Shown here piece after piece: positions 1 to 9,433 of a stretch of DNA of 64,000 nt (the first letter of the stretch is position 1; every line of letters starts with the position of its first letter). The stretch is from Oenococcus sicerae (lineage in GTDB: Bacteria; Bacillota; Bacilli; Lactobacillales; Lactobacillaceae), in contig NZ_CP029684.2 in the NCBI RefSeq assembly GCF_004102045.2, positions 992,001-1,056,000 on the forward strand, written 5' to 3'. The notes below the pieces were generated by a model. It ran no database searches and was not told where the DNA came from. It worked only from the letters and a program-made list of their open reading frames with translations. The position numbers and the translations under genes are program-made.

Positions 1-1
1 A

Positions 2-952
2 ATTGAGGCCGATCAGCTGCAAGAATCAACCAGTTATGAGACAGGATTAACGAAGACACGGTCGAGTTTTTCTGAAAAATTTCAACTGCTGATGGCCAAT
101 TTTCGCGCAGTTGATGAGAATTTCTTTGATGAGTTGGAGGAGACCTTGATCGCAGCTGATGTCGGGTTCGATATGGCTTTGAAGATTTCTGACGAGCTCC
201 AAGATGAAGTCCGCTTAACAAATGCCAAGAGTAAAAAAGAGGTCCAAAACACGATCATTGAAAAACTCGTCGATGTGTATGACCGCGCCGGTAACGGTGA
301 AGACAATACGATGCATTTTGCACAAACAGTTCAGCCATCGATTTTTTTGCTGGTTGGTGTTAACGGTGTCGGCAAGACGACCACAATTGGTAAAATGGCT
401 GATTTTTATAAGAAACAAGGCAAAAAAGTCCTACTGGCTGCTGCCGATACCTTTCGTGCTGGTGCAACTGAACAATTGGTTGAATGGGCTAAACGTGACC
501 AAGTGGATATTGTGACCGGCAAAGGCAGCTCTGATCCAGCAGCAGTTGTGTTTGATGGTGTTAAAAAGGCCATTGATGGCGATTATGATATTTTGTTTGT
601 TGATACAGCCGGTCGCTTGCAAAATAACGAGAATCTGATGCGTGAATTGGAAAAGATGAAAAAAATTATTACGCGTCAGCTGCCAACTGCACCGCAGGAA
701 GTTTTGCTGGTTTTAGATGCGACGACTGGCCAAAATGCGCTCCAGCAGGCACGCTTGTTTAAGGATTCGACCGATGTAACAGGACTCGTGTTGACTAAAC
801 TAGATGGTACAGCCAAAGGAGGCATTGTTTTGGCGATCAGACAAGAACTCCATTTACCCGTTAAATGGGTCGGTTTAGGCGAAAAGGTCACCGATCTTGC
901 TCCTTTTAACGCCGACCAATTTGTATATGGACTATTTAAGGACCTGATTTAA
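2..952 (+). CDS. ftsY: Signal recognition particle receptor FtsY (5' truncated by window)
   Basis: SRP receptor GTPase that docks SRP-ribosome complexes at the membrane. The reading frame is open from base 2, so the acidic N-terminal A region and the start lie outside the window. Visible are the N-domain helices (ending near DELEETLIAADVGF), the G1 loop GVNGVGKTT, the DTFRAGA motif, DTAGR and TKLDGTAKGG, all typical of the SRP GTPase NG domain. The ATG at base 92 is internal, because conserved FtsY residues (TRSSFSEKFQLLMANFR) precede it in frame. It is followed directly by ylxM and ffh, the usual Firmicute SRP cluster. The stop codon touches the ylxM start, implying translational coupling. 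The family assignment is certain. Confidence 0.97.
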   Translation: MEADQLQESTSYETGLTKTRSSFSEKFQLLMANFRAVDENFFDELEETLIAADVGFDMALKISDELQDEVRLTNAKSKKEVQNTIIEKLVDVYDRAGNGEDNTMHFAQTVQPSIFLLVGVNGVGKTTTIGKMADFYKKQGKKVLLAAADTFRAGATEQLVEWAKRDQVDIVTGKGSSDPAAVVFDGVKKAIDGDYDILFVDTAGRLQNNENLMRELEKMKKIITRQLPTAPQEVLLVLDATTGQNALQQARLFKDSTDVTGLVLTKLDGTAKGGIVLAIRQELHLPVKWVGLGEKVTDLAPFNADQFVYGLFKDLI

Positions 953-1267
953 TTGGAATTAGCTGAAAAACAATTTTCAACAGAACTATTTGGTTTTTAT
1001 GGCATCCTCTTGTCTGAAAAACAGCAGTATTATTTGCAGGCCTTATTAGCTGATGATTTGGGTATTTCGGAAATTGCTGAAAATGAGGCTGTGAGTCGCC
1101 AAGCTATTTCTGATCAAATCAAACATGCCTTGGAAAGTTTGACTGAATTTGAATCTAAACTCCATTTACGCGAAAATTATCTTGTACGAAGGAAAATCGA
1201 GGATCGTTTGGCAACTAAATTCGACCCAAAATTGTTACATAAACTAATTGATTTGGAAGAAAAATAA
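953..1267 (+). CDS. ylxM: YlxM family SRP-associated helix-turn-helix protein
   Basis: A 104-residue protein of the UPF0122/YlxM family, which binds SRP components and modulates Ffh/FtsY GTPase activity in streptococci. It resembles sigma-factor region 4: an HTH around residues 35-65 (ISEIAENEAVSRQAISDQI) followed by a charged helix. It starts with TTG immediately after the ftsY stop, so no intergenic ribosome site exists and coupling is likely. Its stop TAA shares a base with the ffh ATG. Gene order ftsY-ylxM-ffh strongly supports the call. It is close to the usual family length of about 110 residues. Confidence 0.93.
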   Translation: MELAEKQFSTELFGFYGILLSEKQQYYLQALLADDLGISEIAENEAVSRQAISDQIKHALESLTEFESKLHLRENYLVRRKIEDRLATKFDPKLLHKLIDLEEK

Positions 1268-2757
1268 TGGCATTTGAAAATCTTACATCCAGAATCCAAA
1301 CAGCAATGAAAACAATGTCCGGCAAGGGAAAAGTTTCCGAAGCTGATCTTGATGAGACCTTACGAGAAATTCGTTTGGCTTTACTTGAGGCTGATGTTAA
1401 TTTAAAGACAGCGCGTAATTTTATTAAGCAGCTCAGAGAAAAAGCCCTGGGTGCCAAAGTCCTCGAAGGGTTGAATCCATCAGAACAAGTTATTAAGATC
1501 GTTAACGATCAGTTGACTGAAATGATGGGCGAAAAGGCGGTCCCTTTAAATAAGTCAACTAAAATTCCGACAGTTATCATGATGGCTGGATTGCAAGGCG
1601 CCGGGAAAACAACAACTGTTGCCAAATTAGCTAATAAATTAAAGTCTGAAAGCAATGCACGTCCTTTATTGATCGCAGCTGATGTGTATCGCCCAGCTGC
1701 CATCGAACAGTTAAAGGTACTTGGGCAGCAGTTGTCGATCCCTGTTTTTGACGAGGGCACTGATAATGATCCGCGAAAGATCGTTCAAGATGGTTTAGCT
1801 CAGGCAGATGAAAATAAAAATGACTATGTTTTTATCGATACAGCCGGACGTTTGCAAATTGATGAAGTCTTGATGCAGGAATTAAAGGATATCGAAAAGA
1901 TCGCTCATCCTGACGAGATCCTGCTGACAGTTGATGCGATGACTGGACAAAATGCCACGGAGACAGCTCAGGGTTTCAATGATGCTTTGGGTATTACAGG
2001 CGTTGTGCTGACCAAGCTTGATGGCGATACCCGAGGTGGTGCAGCACTGTCAATTCGCGAGGTCACAGGGAAACCAATTAAATTTGTCGGTGAGGGCGAA
2101 AAAGTCACGGACTTGGATGTCTTTTATCCTGATCGTATGGCTAGCCGAATTCTCGGCATGGGCGATGTTCTCTCTTTGATCGAAAAAACCCAAAAAGATT
2201 TTGATGAAAAACAAGCTGCTGATCAATTACAAAAGATGCAGGAGAACACTTTTGACTTCGAGGATTTTTTGGAGCAGTTAAAACAAGTCCAGAATATGGG
2301 TTCGATGGATAATATCATGAAGATGATCCCAGGTATGGCTAATAATCCCGCACTAGCTAATGCTTCGATCGGGGAAAAGGATTTTGCCCACATGGCTGCG
2401 ATCGTGTATTCCATGACTAAAGCCGAACGGCGTGATCCAGAATTGTTATCACCAGCCCGTCGACGTCGGATCGCAGCTGGTTCCGGCAGACCAGTCATTG
2501 ATGTCAATCGTTTAATCAAGCAATTTAAACAAATGCGCGACATGATGTTTAAGTTTGCAAATGGTAAAGGACTGCCAAAAGGAATGTCCGATATGTTTTC
2601 TGGCATGAATGAGGGTGATATGGCTGCTGGCGATATGCCGGATATGTCTGCTATGCCTTTTAATCAAGGTGGCCTGGGCGGTAAGGTGGCTGATCTGGCC
2701 ATGAAGCGTGCATTAAAAAAGATTAAAAAAGCCAAGAAAAAGCGTAATAAACATTAA
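1267..2757 (+). CDS. ffh: Signal recognition particle protein Ffh (SRP54)
   Basis: GTPase subunit of the bacterial SRP, 496 residues. It binds signal peptides on nascent chains and 4.5S/sc RNA. The N domain covers about residues 1-90; the G domain has GLQGAGKTTT (G1), AADVYRPAA, DTAGR and TKLDGD. The methionine-rich M domain runs from about residue 300 (repeated MxxM, RRRRIAAGSGRPVIDVNRLIKQF RNA-binding helix-turn-helix split here as RRRRIAAGSGRP and NRLIKQF). The C-terminus has additional Met-rich turns and a lysine-rich tail (KKIKKAKKKRNK). The start overlaps the ylxM stop by one base (TAATG). No SRP RNA gene was recognised nearby. Confidence 0.97.
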   Translation: MAFENLTSRIQTAMKTMSGKGKVSEADLDETLREIRLALLEADVNLKTARNFIKQLREKALGAKVLEGLNPSEQVIKIVNDQLTEMMGEKAVPLNKSTKIPTVIMMAGLQGAGKTTTVAKLANKLKSESNARPLLIAADVYRPAAIEQLKVLGQQLSIPVFDEGTDNDPRKIVQDGLAQADENKNDYVFIDTAGRLQIDEVLMQELKDIEKIAHPDEILLTVDAMTGQNATETAQGFNDALGITGVVLTKLDGDTRGGAALSIREVTGKPIKFVGEGEKVTDLDVFYPDRMASRILGMGDVLSLIEKTQKDFDEKQAADQLQKMQENTFDFEDFLEQLKQVQNMGSMDNIMKMIPGMANNPALANASIGEKDFAHMAAIVYSMTKAERRDPELLSPARRRRIAAGSGRPVIDVNRLIKQFKQMRDMMFKFANGKGLPKGMSDMFSGMNEGDMAAGDMPDMSAMPFNQGGLGGKVADLAMKRALKKIKKAKKKRNKH

Positions 2758-2784
2758 GACCGTTCTTGGTTTACGAGAGAAATT

Positions 2785-5181
2785 TTGTCAATCATGAATA
2801 AAAAAATACTTACAACATTAGAGTTTGACAGCATCAAAGAGGAGCTGGCACAATATTTAACCACGGCTCAGGGCGTTTATTTGCTATCGCTTTTATTGCC
2901 AAAGACTGACGCTGAAGATGTTCAGCAGTTATTAGACCAGACGAATGACGCTTTGATCATTGATCGTTACCGAGGCGGTCTGCCGATTCAAAAAACCAAT
3001 AACCTGACAGAGATCTTCAAACGGCTCAAATTAAAAGCAGTATTAGGTTCGAGTGAACTGGCCGATTTGAGTGCTTCTTTGCGTTCCAGCCAGGCTATTA
3101 TTGATTTTTTGCAGACGATCAAAGATGAGATCTGGTTTGAAAATATTCATCAGCTTATTTTTTTGATCAACCGTCTAACGAATTTTTCATCACTATCCGC
3201 ACGTATTGACCTGACTGTTGATGAGCAGGGGAAAGTGTTGGATACGGCTTCTAAAAAGCTGGCACGAATCCGCAAAAACATCTTATTAACACAGCATAAT
3301 GTGCGTACGATCCTTTCGAATATGGTTAAAGGCAATGATGCTAAATATTTGTCTGAGCCGATCATTTCAACGCGTGATAATGTGCTGGTATTGCCGGTGA
3401 AATCCGAATTCCGCAAACACTTCGGCGGCGTCATTCACGACCAGAGCCAGTCCGGGCTCACTTTGTATGTGGAACCTACTGCCGTTTCGGATCTAAATAA
3501 TCATCTGCATGATTTGAATTTAGAAGAAGTGCGGGAGATCAATGCAATTTTAATTGATATTTCTCAGCAGTTATTTCCCTTTTACGAACAGTTGAGATTA
3601 AATGATGAACTGATCGGTCAATTGGATTTGATTCAGGCTAAAGCTAAATTAGCCAATGCCAGCAATGCGATTAAACCAACGATCAATCATCAAAAAATTG
3701 TTGATTTGAAACAGGCTCGCCATCCTTTGCTTCCTAAGGATTCTGTGGCTAATGACATCGCACTTGGCGATGGCTATTTGTCTTTGATCATTACAGGACC
3801 AAATACAGGCGGCAAGACCGTGTTGATGAAAACCTTGGGTCTGCTGCAGCTAATGGCACAGGCCGGACTGTTTATTAGTGCTGAACAAGGTTCATCGATC
3901 TACATTTTTAATAATATTTTTGCTGATATCGGCGATGAACAAAGTTTGGAACAATCATTGTCAACATTTTCTTCACATATAAAAAATATCAAAACAATTT
4001 TAGAGACAGCTGATGATCGTTCGCTTGTTTTGCTGGATGAATTGGGTGCTGGTACTGATCCCAGCGAAGGTGCAGCTTTGGCGATGGCGATCGTTGAAGC
4101 CTTGTCCGAACACGGAATTTTGAATTTAACGACAACACACTATCCAGAATTGAAAGTTTTTGCCGATCAAAAGGGTTTTGCAATTAATGCCAGTATGGAA
4201 TTTGATTTACAGACTTTGCAGCCGACTTACCGCCTGTTATTGGGTATCCCGGGTCAATCAAATGCGATTGCAATTTCACGACGTTTAGGTATTCAGGCGG
4301 CGGTGTTGCAACAGGCAGAGTCTTATGTTGACCCGAAGAATCAGGAATTAAATAATTTGATCCAAGGTCTGGTCGCACAAAGACAGGATTTAGCTGATAA
4401 ACAAGATCTGCTGCAGCACAAGCTCAGCACTGTTGACGACCAGAAAAATCAGCTTGACCAGCAATTAGCCGACTTAGATCAAGAAAAGGCTAAAACGATC
4501 ATGGCAGCTAAAAACGAAGCCAATCATATTGTGTCTTCTGTGCGCCAAGAATCCAAACAGCTGCTGGACCAGATTCGTCAGCAGCGTCTGCTGGCTGGTT
4601 CAACTGCAGGCAAAAATGAGCAGGAACTAAAAAAAATCGCTGACCAGATTGATGAGCTACGTCAGGACTCATCACTTGAAAAAAATAAAGTGTTGAAAAA
4701 AGCCCGTTCGGACAAACAGTTTAAGATCGGGGATGACGTGATGGTGACTGCTTATCACCAAGTGGGTACGATCATTGATAAAATATCGAACCAGGACTGG
4801 CAAGTTCAATTAGGCATTTTGAAGATGAATGTCAACGGTCGTGATTTAGAAAAGGTTTCCGCTGATCAGCAGAAAAAGCTTGATGCACCCGTTCGCAAGA
4901 ATAGTAGTACGAGTGTCGTGAAAACAGCTTCGAGAAATGTTTCCGGGCACCTGGATCTGCGTGGCGAACGTTATGAACAAGCAATGATGGATCTGGATCG
5001 TTATATCGATCAAGCTATGCTGAACAATATTGACACGATCGAAATCATCCATGGCAAAGGTACTGGTGCACTAAGACAAGGTGTCAGCCAAATGCTGCGT
5101 TCCGATCGTCGTATCAAACATTATGAGTTTGCTAATCCAAATGGCGCCGGCGATGGCGCTACGATCGTCGAACTGAATTAG
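2785..5181 (+). CDS. mutS2: MutS2 family ATPase/endonuclease with Smr domain
   Basis: 798-residue MutS2, a DNA structure-binding ATPase that in Bacillus also senses collided ribosomes; it is not a canonical mismatch-repair MutS. Visible: core/clamp helices, Walker A GPNTGGKT near residue 336, Walker B LVLLDELGAGTDP, a long coiled coil (about residues 520-650), a KOW-like segment and a C-terminal Smr nuclease domain (LDLRGERYEQA, then IIHGKGTGALR). Two starts are possible: TTG at 2785 directly after GAGAGA, or ATG at 2794; the TTG has the better Shine-Dalgarno spacing. The 3' end overlaps the convergent flavodoxin gene by four bases, leaving no room for a separate terminator. Confidence 0.96.
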   Translation: MSIMNKKILTTLEFDSIKEELAQYLTTAQGVYLLSLLLPKTDAEDVQQLLDQTNDALIIDRYRGGLPIQKTNNLTEIFKRLKLKAVLGSSELADLSASLRSSQAIIDFLQTIKDEIWFENIHQLIFLINRLTNFSSLSARIDLTVDEQGKVLDTASKKLARIRKNILLTQHNVRTILSNMVKGNDAKYLSEPIISTRDNVLVLPVKSEFRKHFGGVIHDQSQSGLTLYVEPTAVSDLNNHLHDLNLEEVREINAILIDISQQLFPFYEQLRLNDELIGQLDLIQAKAKLANASNAIKPTINHQKIVDLKQARHPLLPKDSVANDIALGDGYLSLIITGPNTGGKTVLMKTLGLLQLMAQAGLFISAEQGSSIYIFNNIFADIGDEQSLEQSLSTFSSHIKNIKTILETADDRSLVLLDELGAGTDPSEGAALAMAIVEALSEHGILNLTTTHYPELKVFADQKGFAINASMEFDLQTLQPTYRLLLGIPGQSNAIAISRRLGIQAAVLQQAESYVDPKNQELNNLIQGLVAQRQDLADKQDLLQHKLSTVDDQKNQLDQQLADLDQEKAKTIMAAKNEANHIVSSVRQESKQLLDQIRQQRLLAGSTAGKNEQELKKIADQIDELRQDSSLEKNKVLKKARSDKQFKIGDDVMVTAYHQVGTIIDKISNQDWQVQLGILKMNVNGRDLEKVSADQQKKLDAPVRKNSSTSVVKTASRNVSGHLDLRGERYEQAMMDLDRYIDQAMLNNIDTIEIIHGKGTGALRQGVSQMLRSDRRIKHYEFANPNGAGDGATIVELN

Positions 5182-5621
5182 TGATCTGCCGCTAACAGTT
5201 TATCAACAAAATCTTTAATTACAGGGGCATCTGAGTCATCGACAGCTAGTTGAATTTTGACAGCATCGGCAGGCATATTTGCACCTGTTTTTTTGACCTG
5301 TTCGCTGTAACTATCAACCGCGACACAAAAATCGCGGCCATAAAATTCATCTCCGGATCCAGCTACACCACAAATTTTTCCAGACCAATCAGTATCCTCA
5401 AGATCATCATAGAAATCCAAGGACTCATCCGGAATGGAACCATTGTCGTAGGTATAGCAAACGATGACGACGATGTCCGAGTCATTAAAATCATCAACAT
5501 CGGTGTCTTCAAATTCATGAATCACTGCTTTTTGATCATGTTTTTTAAATTCTTGTGCGATTGCCTTGGCTAATAGCTCGTTATTGCCGGTGATCGTGGC
5601 ATAAATAATATCAATTTTCAC
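5178..5621 (-). CDS. Flavodoxin
   Basis: Short-chain flavodoxin of 147 residues when started at the GTG at 5621 (VKIDIIYATITGNNELLAKAI); the longer ATG frame from 5687 adds a non-conserved stretch that runs into promoter-like DNA. The FMN phosphate loop T-x-T-G-N-N is at the N-terminus and the acidic surface expected of flavodoxins is evident (DTDVDDFND, YDDLEDTDW). It acts as a soluble one-electron carrier; its redox partner is not visible here. A consensus cre box lies 27 bases upstream, suggesting CcpA control of this gene or of the divergent RNA. It is convergent with mutS2, with overlapping stop codons. Confidence 0.85.
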   Translation of the reverse strand: MKIDIIYATITGNNELLAKAIAQEFKKHDQKAVIHEFEDTDVDDFNDSDIVVIVCYTYDNGSIPDESLDFYDDLEDTDWSGKICGVAGSGDEFYGRDFCVAVDSYSEQVKKTGANMPADAVKIQLAVDDSDAPVIKDFVDKLLAADH

Positions 5622-5647
5622 AGTTTCTATTCTAGCCGATAATAATG

Positions 5648-5661
5648 TGCAAGCGCTTCCA
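5648..5661. promoter_or_regulatory. cre box between flavodoxin and divergent ncRNA
   Basis: TGCAAGCGCTTCCA matches the consensus TGNAANCGNTNNCA at every fixed position. It sits upstream of the flavodoxin GTG start (minus strand) and in the -35 area of the divergent plus-strand promoter, so a bound CcpA-HPr complex could affect either transcript. Sequence match only. Confidence 0.65.
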
Positions 5662-5666
5662 AAATA

Positions 5667-5675
5667 TGCTATATT
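5667..5675 (+). promoter_or_regulatory. Extended -10 promoter of the structured RNA
   Basis: TGC-TATATT is an extended -10 element (TG at 5667, hexamer 5670-5675). The -35 region is poor and overlaps the cre box. Predicted transcription start is about 5682. The same string ATATGCTATATTGT occurs upstream of adhP (44906-44918). Confidence 0.55.
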
Positions 5676-5681
5676 GTTCCT

Positions 5682-5879
5682 AGGCAATGAGTTGAGGCTT
5701 CAGGAATGAGGAAGCGACTTTGGCGGCCGGCAATCAATTAATTGAAATTTTCGAAATAATGTTTTTCGACCAAATAATACATGGTAGATTGCAAGGTACG
5801 CAGAATCAAATCAAAGCCCATTGCTAGTTTGAAACAATCTTTGGATAATAGTTGGACCCGCTTGATCAGCGGGTTTTTA
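5682..5879 (+). ncRNA. Structured small RNA, candidate 6S RNA (ssrS)
   Basis: A non-coding stretch bounded by an extended -10 promoter and an intrinsic terminator (ACCCGC/GCGGGT plus T-run, 5855-5878), predicting about 198 nt. The two ends pair: CAATG and GGCTT near 5685-5700 with AAGCC-CATTG-CTAG near 5813-5826. Inside, an internal bubble separates this closing stem from a second arm (GCG-CTTT with AAGG-CGC, then GCAATC with GATTGC). A long hairpin with a central bubble and a length near 190 nt is the architecture of 6S RNA, which binds sigma-70/A RNA polymerase. No primary-sequence signature was verified, so the identity is an inference; that it is a structured RNA is better supported. Confidence 0.5.
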
Positions 5880-5885
5880 GTTACA

Positions 5886-5917
5886 AAAAAACCGTTAACA
5901 TTTTGTTAACGGTTTTT
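5886..5917 (-). terminator. Bidirectional terminator downstream of iron alcohol dehydrogenase
   Basis: Perfect inverted repeat AAAAACCGTTAAC / GTTAACGGTTTTT with a 6-base loop. A/T tracts on both sides allow termination of the minus-strand dehydrogenase and back up the ncRNA terminator on the plus strand. Confidence 0.85.
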
Positions 5918-5926
5918 GAAATCTCG

Positions 5927-7096
5927 TTACTTAGCGTCATAAGCAGCTTGAAAAATTTTAACAATATCTTCTTTTGTTCCTTTACGCGGATTGGAAAAGG
6001 CATTACCATCTTTGAGAGAATTTTCTGCCATTAATTCAAAATCTGCAGGTTTGGCGCCGATATCTTTGATCGACTTAGGAATACCAACATCTGCCGACAT
6101 CTGTTTCATGGCTTTGATGGCTAGTTCGGCAGCATCGCGAGTGGATAGGCCGTCGGTGTTTTCGCCCATAATCTTGGCCAATTCTGCAAAGCGCTCTGGA
6201 TCAGCAATAATATTATATTCTTCGACATATGGCAGCAACAAAGCACAGCAGACACCGTGAGGGGCATCGTATTGACCACCAAGCTGATGAGCCATTGAAT
6301 GAACATAACCAAGATTGGCATTGTTAAAGGCCATACCGGCCAACATTTCAGCTTCAACCATTTCTGTTCGAGCCTGTAAATTGTGACCGTTTGCGACGGC
6401 CTGACGCAAACTATTTTCGATCAATTTGATGGCTTCAATACATTGCGAATCCGTGATCGGGTTGTGGTCAACTGAGACATAGGGTTCGATCGATTGGACA
6501 AAGGCATCCATACCGGTTGCAGCGGTCAAAGCCTTGGGGATATCCAGCATCAATGTTGGATCATTAAAGGAAACAAGCGGAATATTGCGCCAAGATACAA
6601 CGACAAACTTCAAATGTGTCGCTTCGTTTGTAATGACAGCATGACGCGTCAATTCTGATCCCGTACCAGCAGTCGTGTTAACGGCGATCAATGGCGGCAA
6701 TGGCTTGTCTAATGTTTCAATACCGGCTAATTTAGTAATGTCATCGCCATTGGTTAGAATGATGCCTGCACCTTTTCCTGTGTCGTGGGCCGAACCGCCA
6801 CCGACTGTAATGATCGAATCAGCTCCTTCTTTTTGATACAATGCTTTGGCTTCTTGTATATTGTGTATCTTTGGATTAGCTTCTACGCCATTGTAGATGA
6901 TGTAATCGATTCCAGCGGCTTTTAATGAGTTGATCGTTTGCTCGACTGCACCATTTTTCAGGCCTTGTAAAAATTTATCTGTCACGATCATTGGCTTTTT
7001 CATCGCCAGCATCTTGGCACGATCACCAATTTTGTTAATGACACCGGGACCGAAAAAATTAACACTCGGCATCAAAAAATCATAACTACGTTCCAT
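5927..7096 (-). CDS. Iron-containing alcohol dehydrogenase
   Basis: 389-residue group III (Fe2+) alcohol dehydrogenase, of the lactaldehyde reductase/1,3-propanediol dehydrogenase type. The NAD(P) loop GGGSAHDTGKG is near residue 97, and the metal-binding region HSMAHQLGGQYDAPHG near residues 265-280 supplies the histidine ligands. The start is the ATG at 7096, preceded by AAGGAG at ideal spacing; the frame extends further upstream without conservation. Monocistronic: terminator on one side, divergent thrS leader on the other. Substrate cannot be told from sequence; in lactic acid bacteria such enzymes reduce aldehydes to re-oxidise NAD(P)H. Confidence 0.92.
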   Translation of the reverse strand: MERSYDFLMPSVNFFGPGVINKIGDRAKMLAMKKPMIVTDKFLQGLKNGAVEQTINSLKAAGIDYIIYNGVEANPKIHNIQEAKALYQKEGADSIITVGGGSAHDTGKGAGIILTNGDDITKLAGIETLDKPLPPLIAVNTTAGTGSELTRHAVITNEATHLKFVVVSWRNIPLVSFNDPTLMLDIPKALTAATGMDAFVQSIEPYVSVDHNPITDSQCIEAIKLIENSLRQAVANGHNLQARTEMVEAEMLAGMAFNNANLGYVHSMAHQLGGQYDAPHGVCCALLLPYVEEYNIIADPERFAELAKIMGENTDGLSTRDAAELAIKAMKQMSADVGIPKSIKDIGAKPADFELMAENSLKDGNAFSNPRKGTKEDIVKIFQAAYDAK

Positions 7097-7221
7097 AACG
7101 CTCCTTTTTGGAGAACCAACTTTCCCCAAACCCCATTTTAGAAGGGGCAGATTGTGAAAAAAATAGTTAACTAACTTTTGTAATATAATCAGTCGCAATA
7201 GTCTGCTTTCGCGTTATACTA

Positions 7222-7432
7222 ATAGGCATCGAGACCAGAAGCCGTGATAGTTTGTTGCAGAAAGCCGAAAGTGATGAGAACCGGTACAAACGAAAGCGAA
7301 ACTGACTAGCTCTAATAAATCATCAATAAAATAACCAAAGAGGTCGTCTCGTATACTCATGAGGCGGCGAAGTTGGGTGGTACCACGTTTTAAAACGTCC
7401 CTCGCTATGTTTTTAGTGAAGGGCGTTTTTAT
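7222..7432 (+). promoter_or_regulatory. T-box riboswitch leader of thrS (specifier ACC)
   Basis: Canonical T-box leader. The T-box core GTTGGGTGGTACCACG is at 7372-7387 and is followed by a terminator stem (AACGTCCCTCGCT with AGTGAAGGGCGTT, then T-run; 7394-7430). Stem I lies upstream with GAGAACCGG around 7277-7284; ACC at 7280-7282 is the likely threonine specifier codon. Uncharged tRNA-Thr would stabilise the antiterminator and allow read-through into thrS-pepC. A -10 like TATACT is at 7215-7220. The specifier position is inferred from the motif context, not from a full fold. Confidence 0.93.
7394..7430 (+). terminator. T-box intrinsic terminator
   Basis: Stem AACGTCCCTCGCT / AGTGAAGGGCGTT followed by TTTTT. 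It is the terminator alternative of the thrS T-box; its 5' arm overlaps the antiterminator sequence after ACCACG. Confidence 0.88.
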
Positions 7433-7444
7433 TTTCGAGGAATT

Positions 7445-9433
7445 ATGGCAGATTTAAAGATAACAATGCCGGATGGCAAGGAAAAAGAAATTAGTGAAGC
7501 AACGACGCCTTTGCAGATAGCATCTGCAATCAGCCCATCGCTAGCAAAAAAGTCAGTTGTGGCCAAAGTTGATGACCATTACATCGGCATGAATGAAGTG
7601 ATTCGTTTTAGCGGAAAATTCAAATTAGTGACCAAAGATGAAGATGAAGCTTTGGATGTTTTGCGCCATTCAACAGCTCATTTGCTTGCTCAAGCATTGC
7701 GCCACTTGCATCCACAGATTCATTTAGGTGTCGGCCCTTCGATTGCTAATGGCTTTTATTATGATACGGATGATTTGGCCGAAGCCGACAAGCAAGTCGC
7801 AGCTGATGAATTTCCTGCAATTATTGCCGAAATGAAGCAGCTGGTCAAACAGAATATTCCGATCAATAACCGACCGGTTTCGCGTCAGGAAGCTTTGAAG
7901 ATTTTCGCAGCTGATCCATATAAGACTGCTTTGATCAATGATTTGCCGGAGAATGAAGAAATCACAATTGCTGAACAAGGTGACTATACTGATTTGGACC
8001 GCGGCGGTTTGGTCCCTTCGACGGGTTGGATCAAACATTTTGCGCTAACTTCTGTTGCTGGTGCATATTGGCGCGGCAAGTCCGATAACCAGATGATGCA
8101 GCGAATTTATGGCCTGTCAGAATGGGATGCCAGTCGTTTAGAAGAACAAAAAAAAGCGTTAGAAGAGCGTAAAGAACGCGATCATCGAACAATTGGCAAA
8201 CAGATGGAATTGTTCTTTACGAGCCAGGAAATTGGTGCCGGATTACCTGTTTGGCTGCCAAATGGTGCTGCGATCCGTCGCACGATCGAAGATTATTTGG
8301 TTGAAAAAGAGCGTCAAAACGGTTATATGAACGTTTACACGCCGGTCGTTTCTAATTTGGACTTATATAAGCGTTCTGGTCATTGGGACCATTATCGTGA
8401 TGATATGTTTCCCGCTATGACGGCTGATGATGGTGAACAGCTTGAATTGCGTCCGATGAATTGCCCATCGCATATCGCTATTTTTGAACATGAACCGCGT
8501 TCTTACCGTGATTTGCCTTATCGTATTGCTGAATTTGGCCAAATGCATCGTTGGGAAAAATCTGGTGCACTGACGGGCCTTTCTCGTGTACGCGAAATGA
8601 CATTAAATGACGGTCATACAGTTGTTTCTCCTGAACAGGTCGAGCCTGAATTTAAAGATATTCTGCGCTTGATCCGTGAAGTTTATGCTGATTTTGGTTT
8701 TACAGATAATGATTATCGTTTCCGCCTTTCTTACCGCGACCCCAATAATACGCAAAAATATTTCGATGATGATGCCATGTGGAAACACGCTCAGGATGCT
8801 TTGAAACGCGCAATGGATGATATGGGACTTGATTATTTCGAAGCTGAAGGCGAAGCTGCTTTTTATGGACCAAAACTAGATATTCAATTTAAAACGGCCC
8901 TTGGAAACGAAGAGACCATGTCAACGATCCAACTTGATTTTCTATTACCGGAACGATTTGATATGAAATATACAGGCGAAGATAACCAAGATCACCGTCC
9001 AGTACTGATTCACCGAGGAGTTGTCGGGACAATGGAACGTTTTGTGGCTTTCCTGATTGAAAAGTATAAAGGCCAGTTCCCGACTTGGCTGGCACCCGTA
9101 CAAGCCGTTGTGATCCCAGTCAATAATGGTGCGCATGGCGACTATGCCAAGAGTATTTATAGCAAATTAATGAAAGATGGTCGTCGTATCAAATTAGATA
9201 ATCGGGACGAGAAGCTTGGTTATTTGATTCGTGATGCTCAAGTCAATTTGAAAACACCGTATATTCTGGTCGTAGGTGATCAGGAAGTGAAAGATCACAC
9301 GGTTACTGTTCGTTTCCGTGGGAGCGATTATACTAAAGAAATGTCTGTCGATGCATTCGTCGAGATGATCAATGATGATGTTGCGAATTATTCCAAAGGC
9401 AGCGACAAAGTGAAGGAGATGTTAAACAAATGA
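7445..9433 (+). CDS. thrS: Threonyl-tRNA synthetase
   Basis: 662-residue class II synthetase charging tRNA-Thr. Domains in order: TGS (about 1-62), editing domain with HSTAHLLAQ and later zinc-site residues (about 63-225), catalytic core (about 245-540) with RPMNCPSH, and the anticodon-binding domain (about 550-640). Motif 3 is seen as [11 protein letters not shown]. The start is an ATG preceded by CGAGG. The upstream T-box makes it responsive to threonine starvation. The stop overlaps the pepC start by four bases (ATGA), so pepC is translationally coupled, an unusual partner that would place a peptidase under threonine control. Confidence 0.97.
   Translation: MADLKITMPDGKEKEISEATTPLQIASAISPSLAKKSVVAKVDDHYIGMNEVIRFSGKFKLVTKDEDEALDVLRHSTAHLLAQALRHLHPQIHLGVGPSIANGFYYDTDDLAEADKQVAADEFPAIIAEMKQLVKQNIPINNRPVSRQEALKIFAADPYKTALINDLPENEEITIAEQGDYTDLDRGGLVPSTGWIKHFALTSVAGAYWRGKSDNQMMQRIYGLSEWDASRLEEQKKALEERKERDHRTIGKQMELFFTSQEIGAGLPVWLPNGAAIRRTIEDYLVEKERQNGYMNVYTPVVSNLDLYKRSGHWDHYRDDMFPAMTADDGEQLELRPMNCPSHIAIFEHEPRSYRDLPYRIAEFGQMHRWEKSGALTGLSRVREMTLNDGHTVVSPEQVEPEFKDILRLIREVYADFGFTDNDYRFRLSYRDPNNTQKYFDDDAMWKHAQDALKRAMDDMGLDYFEAEGEAAFYGPKLDIQFKTALGNEETMSTIQLDFLLPERFDMKYTGEDNQDHRPVLIHRGVVGTMERFVAFLIEKYKGQFPTWLAPVQAVVIPVNNGAHGDYAKSIYSKLMKDGRRIKLDNRDEKLGYLIRDAQVNLKTPYILVVGDQEVKDHTVTVRFRGSDYTKEMSVDAFVEMINDDVANYSKGSDKVKEMLNK

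Noticed and set aside
5682-5879. SRP (4.5S/sc) RNA near ffh
   Set aside because: The invariant apical loop sequence (GGTCAGG...GGAAGGNAGCA type) is absent. Nor does it fit RNase P RNA in length.
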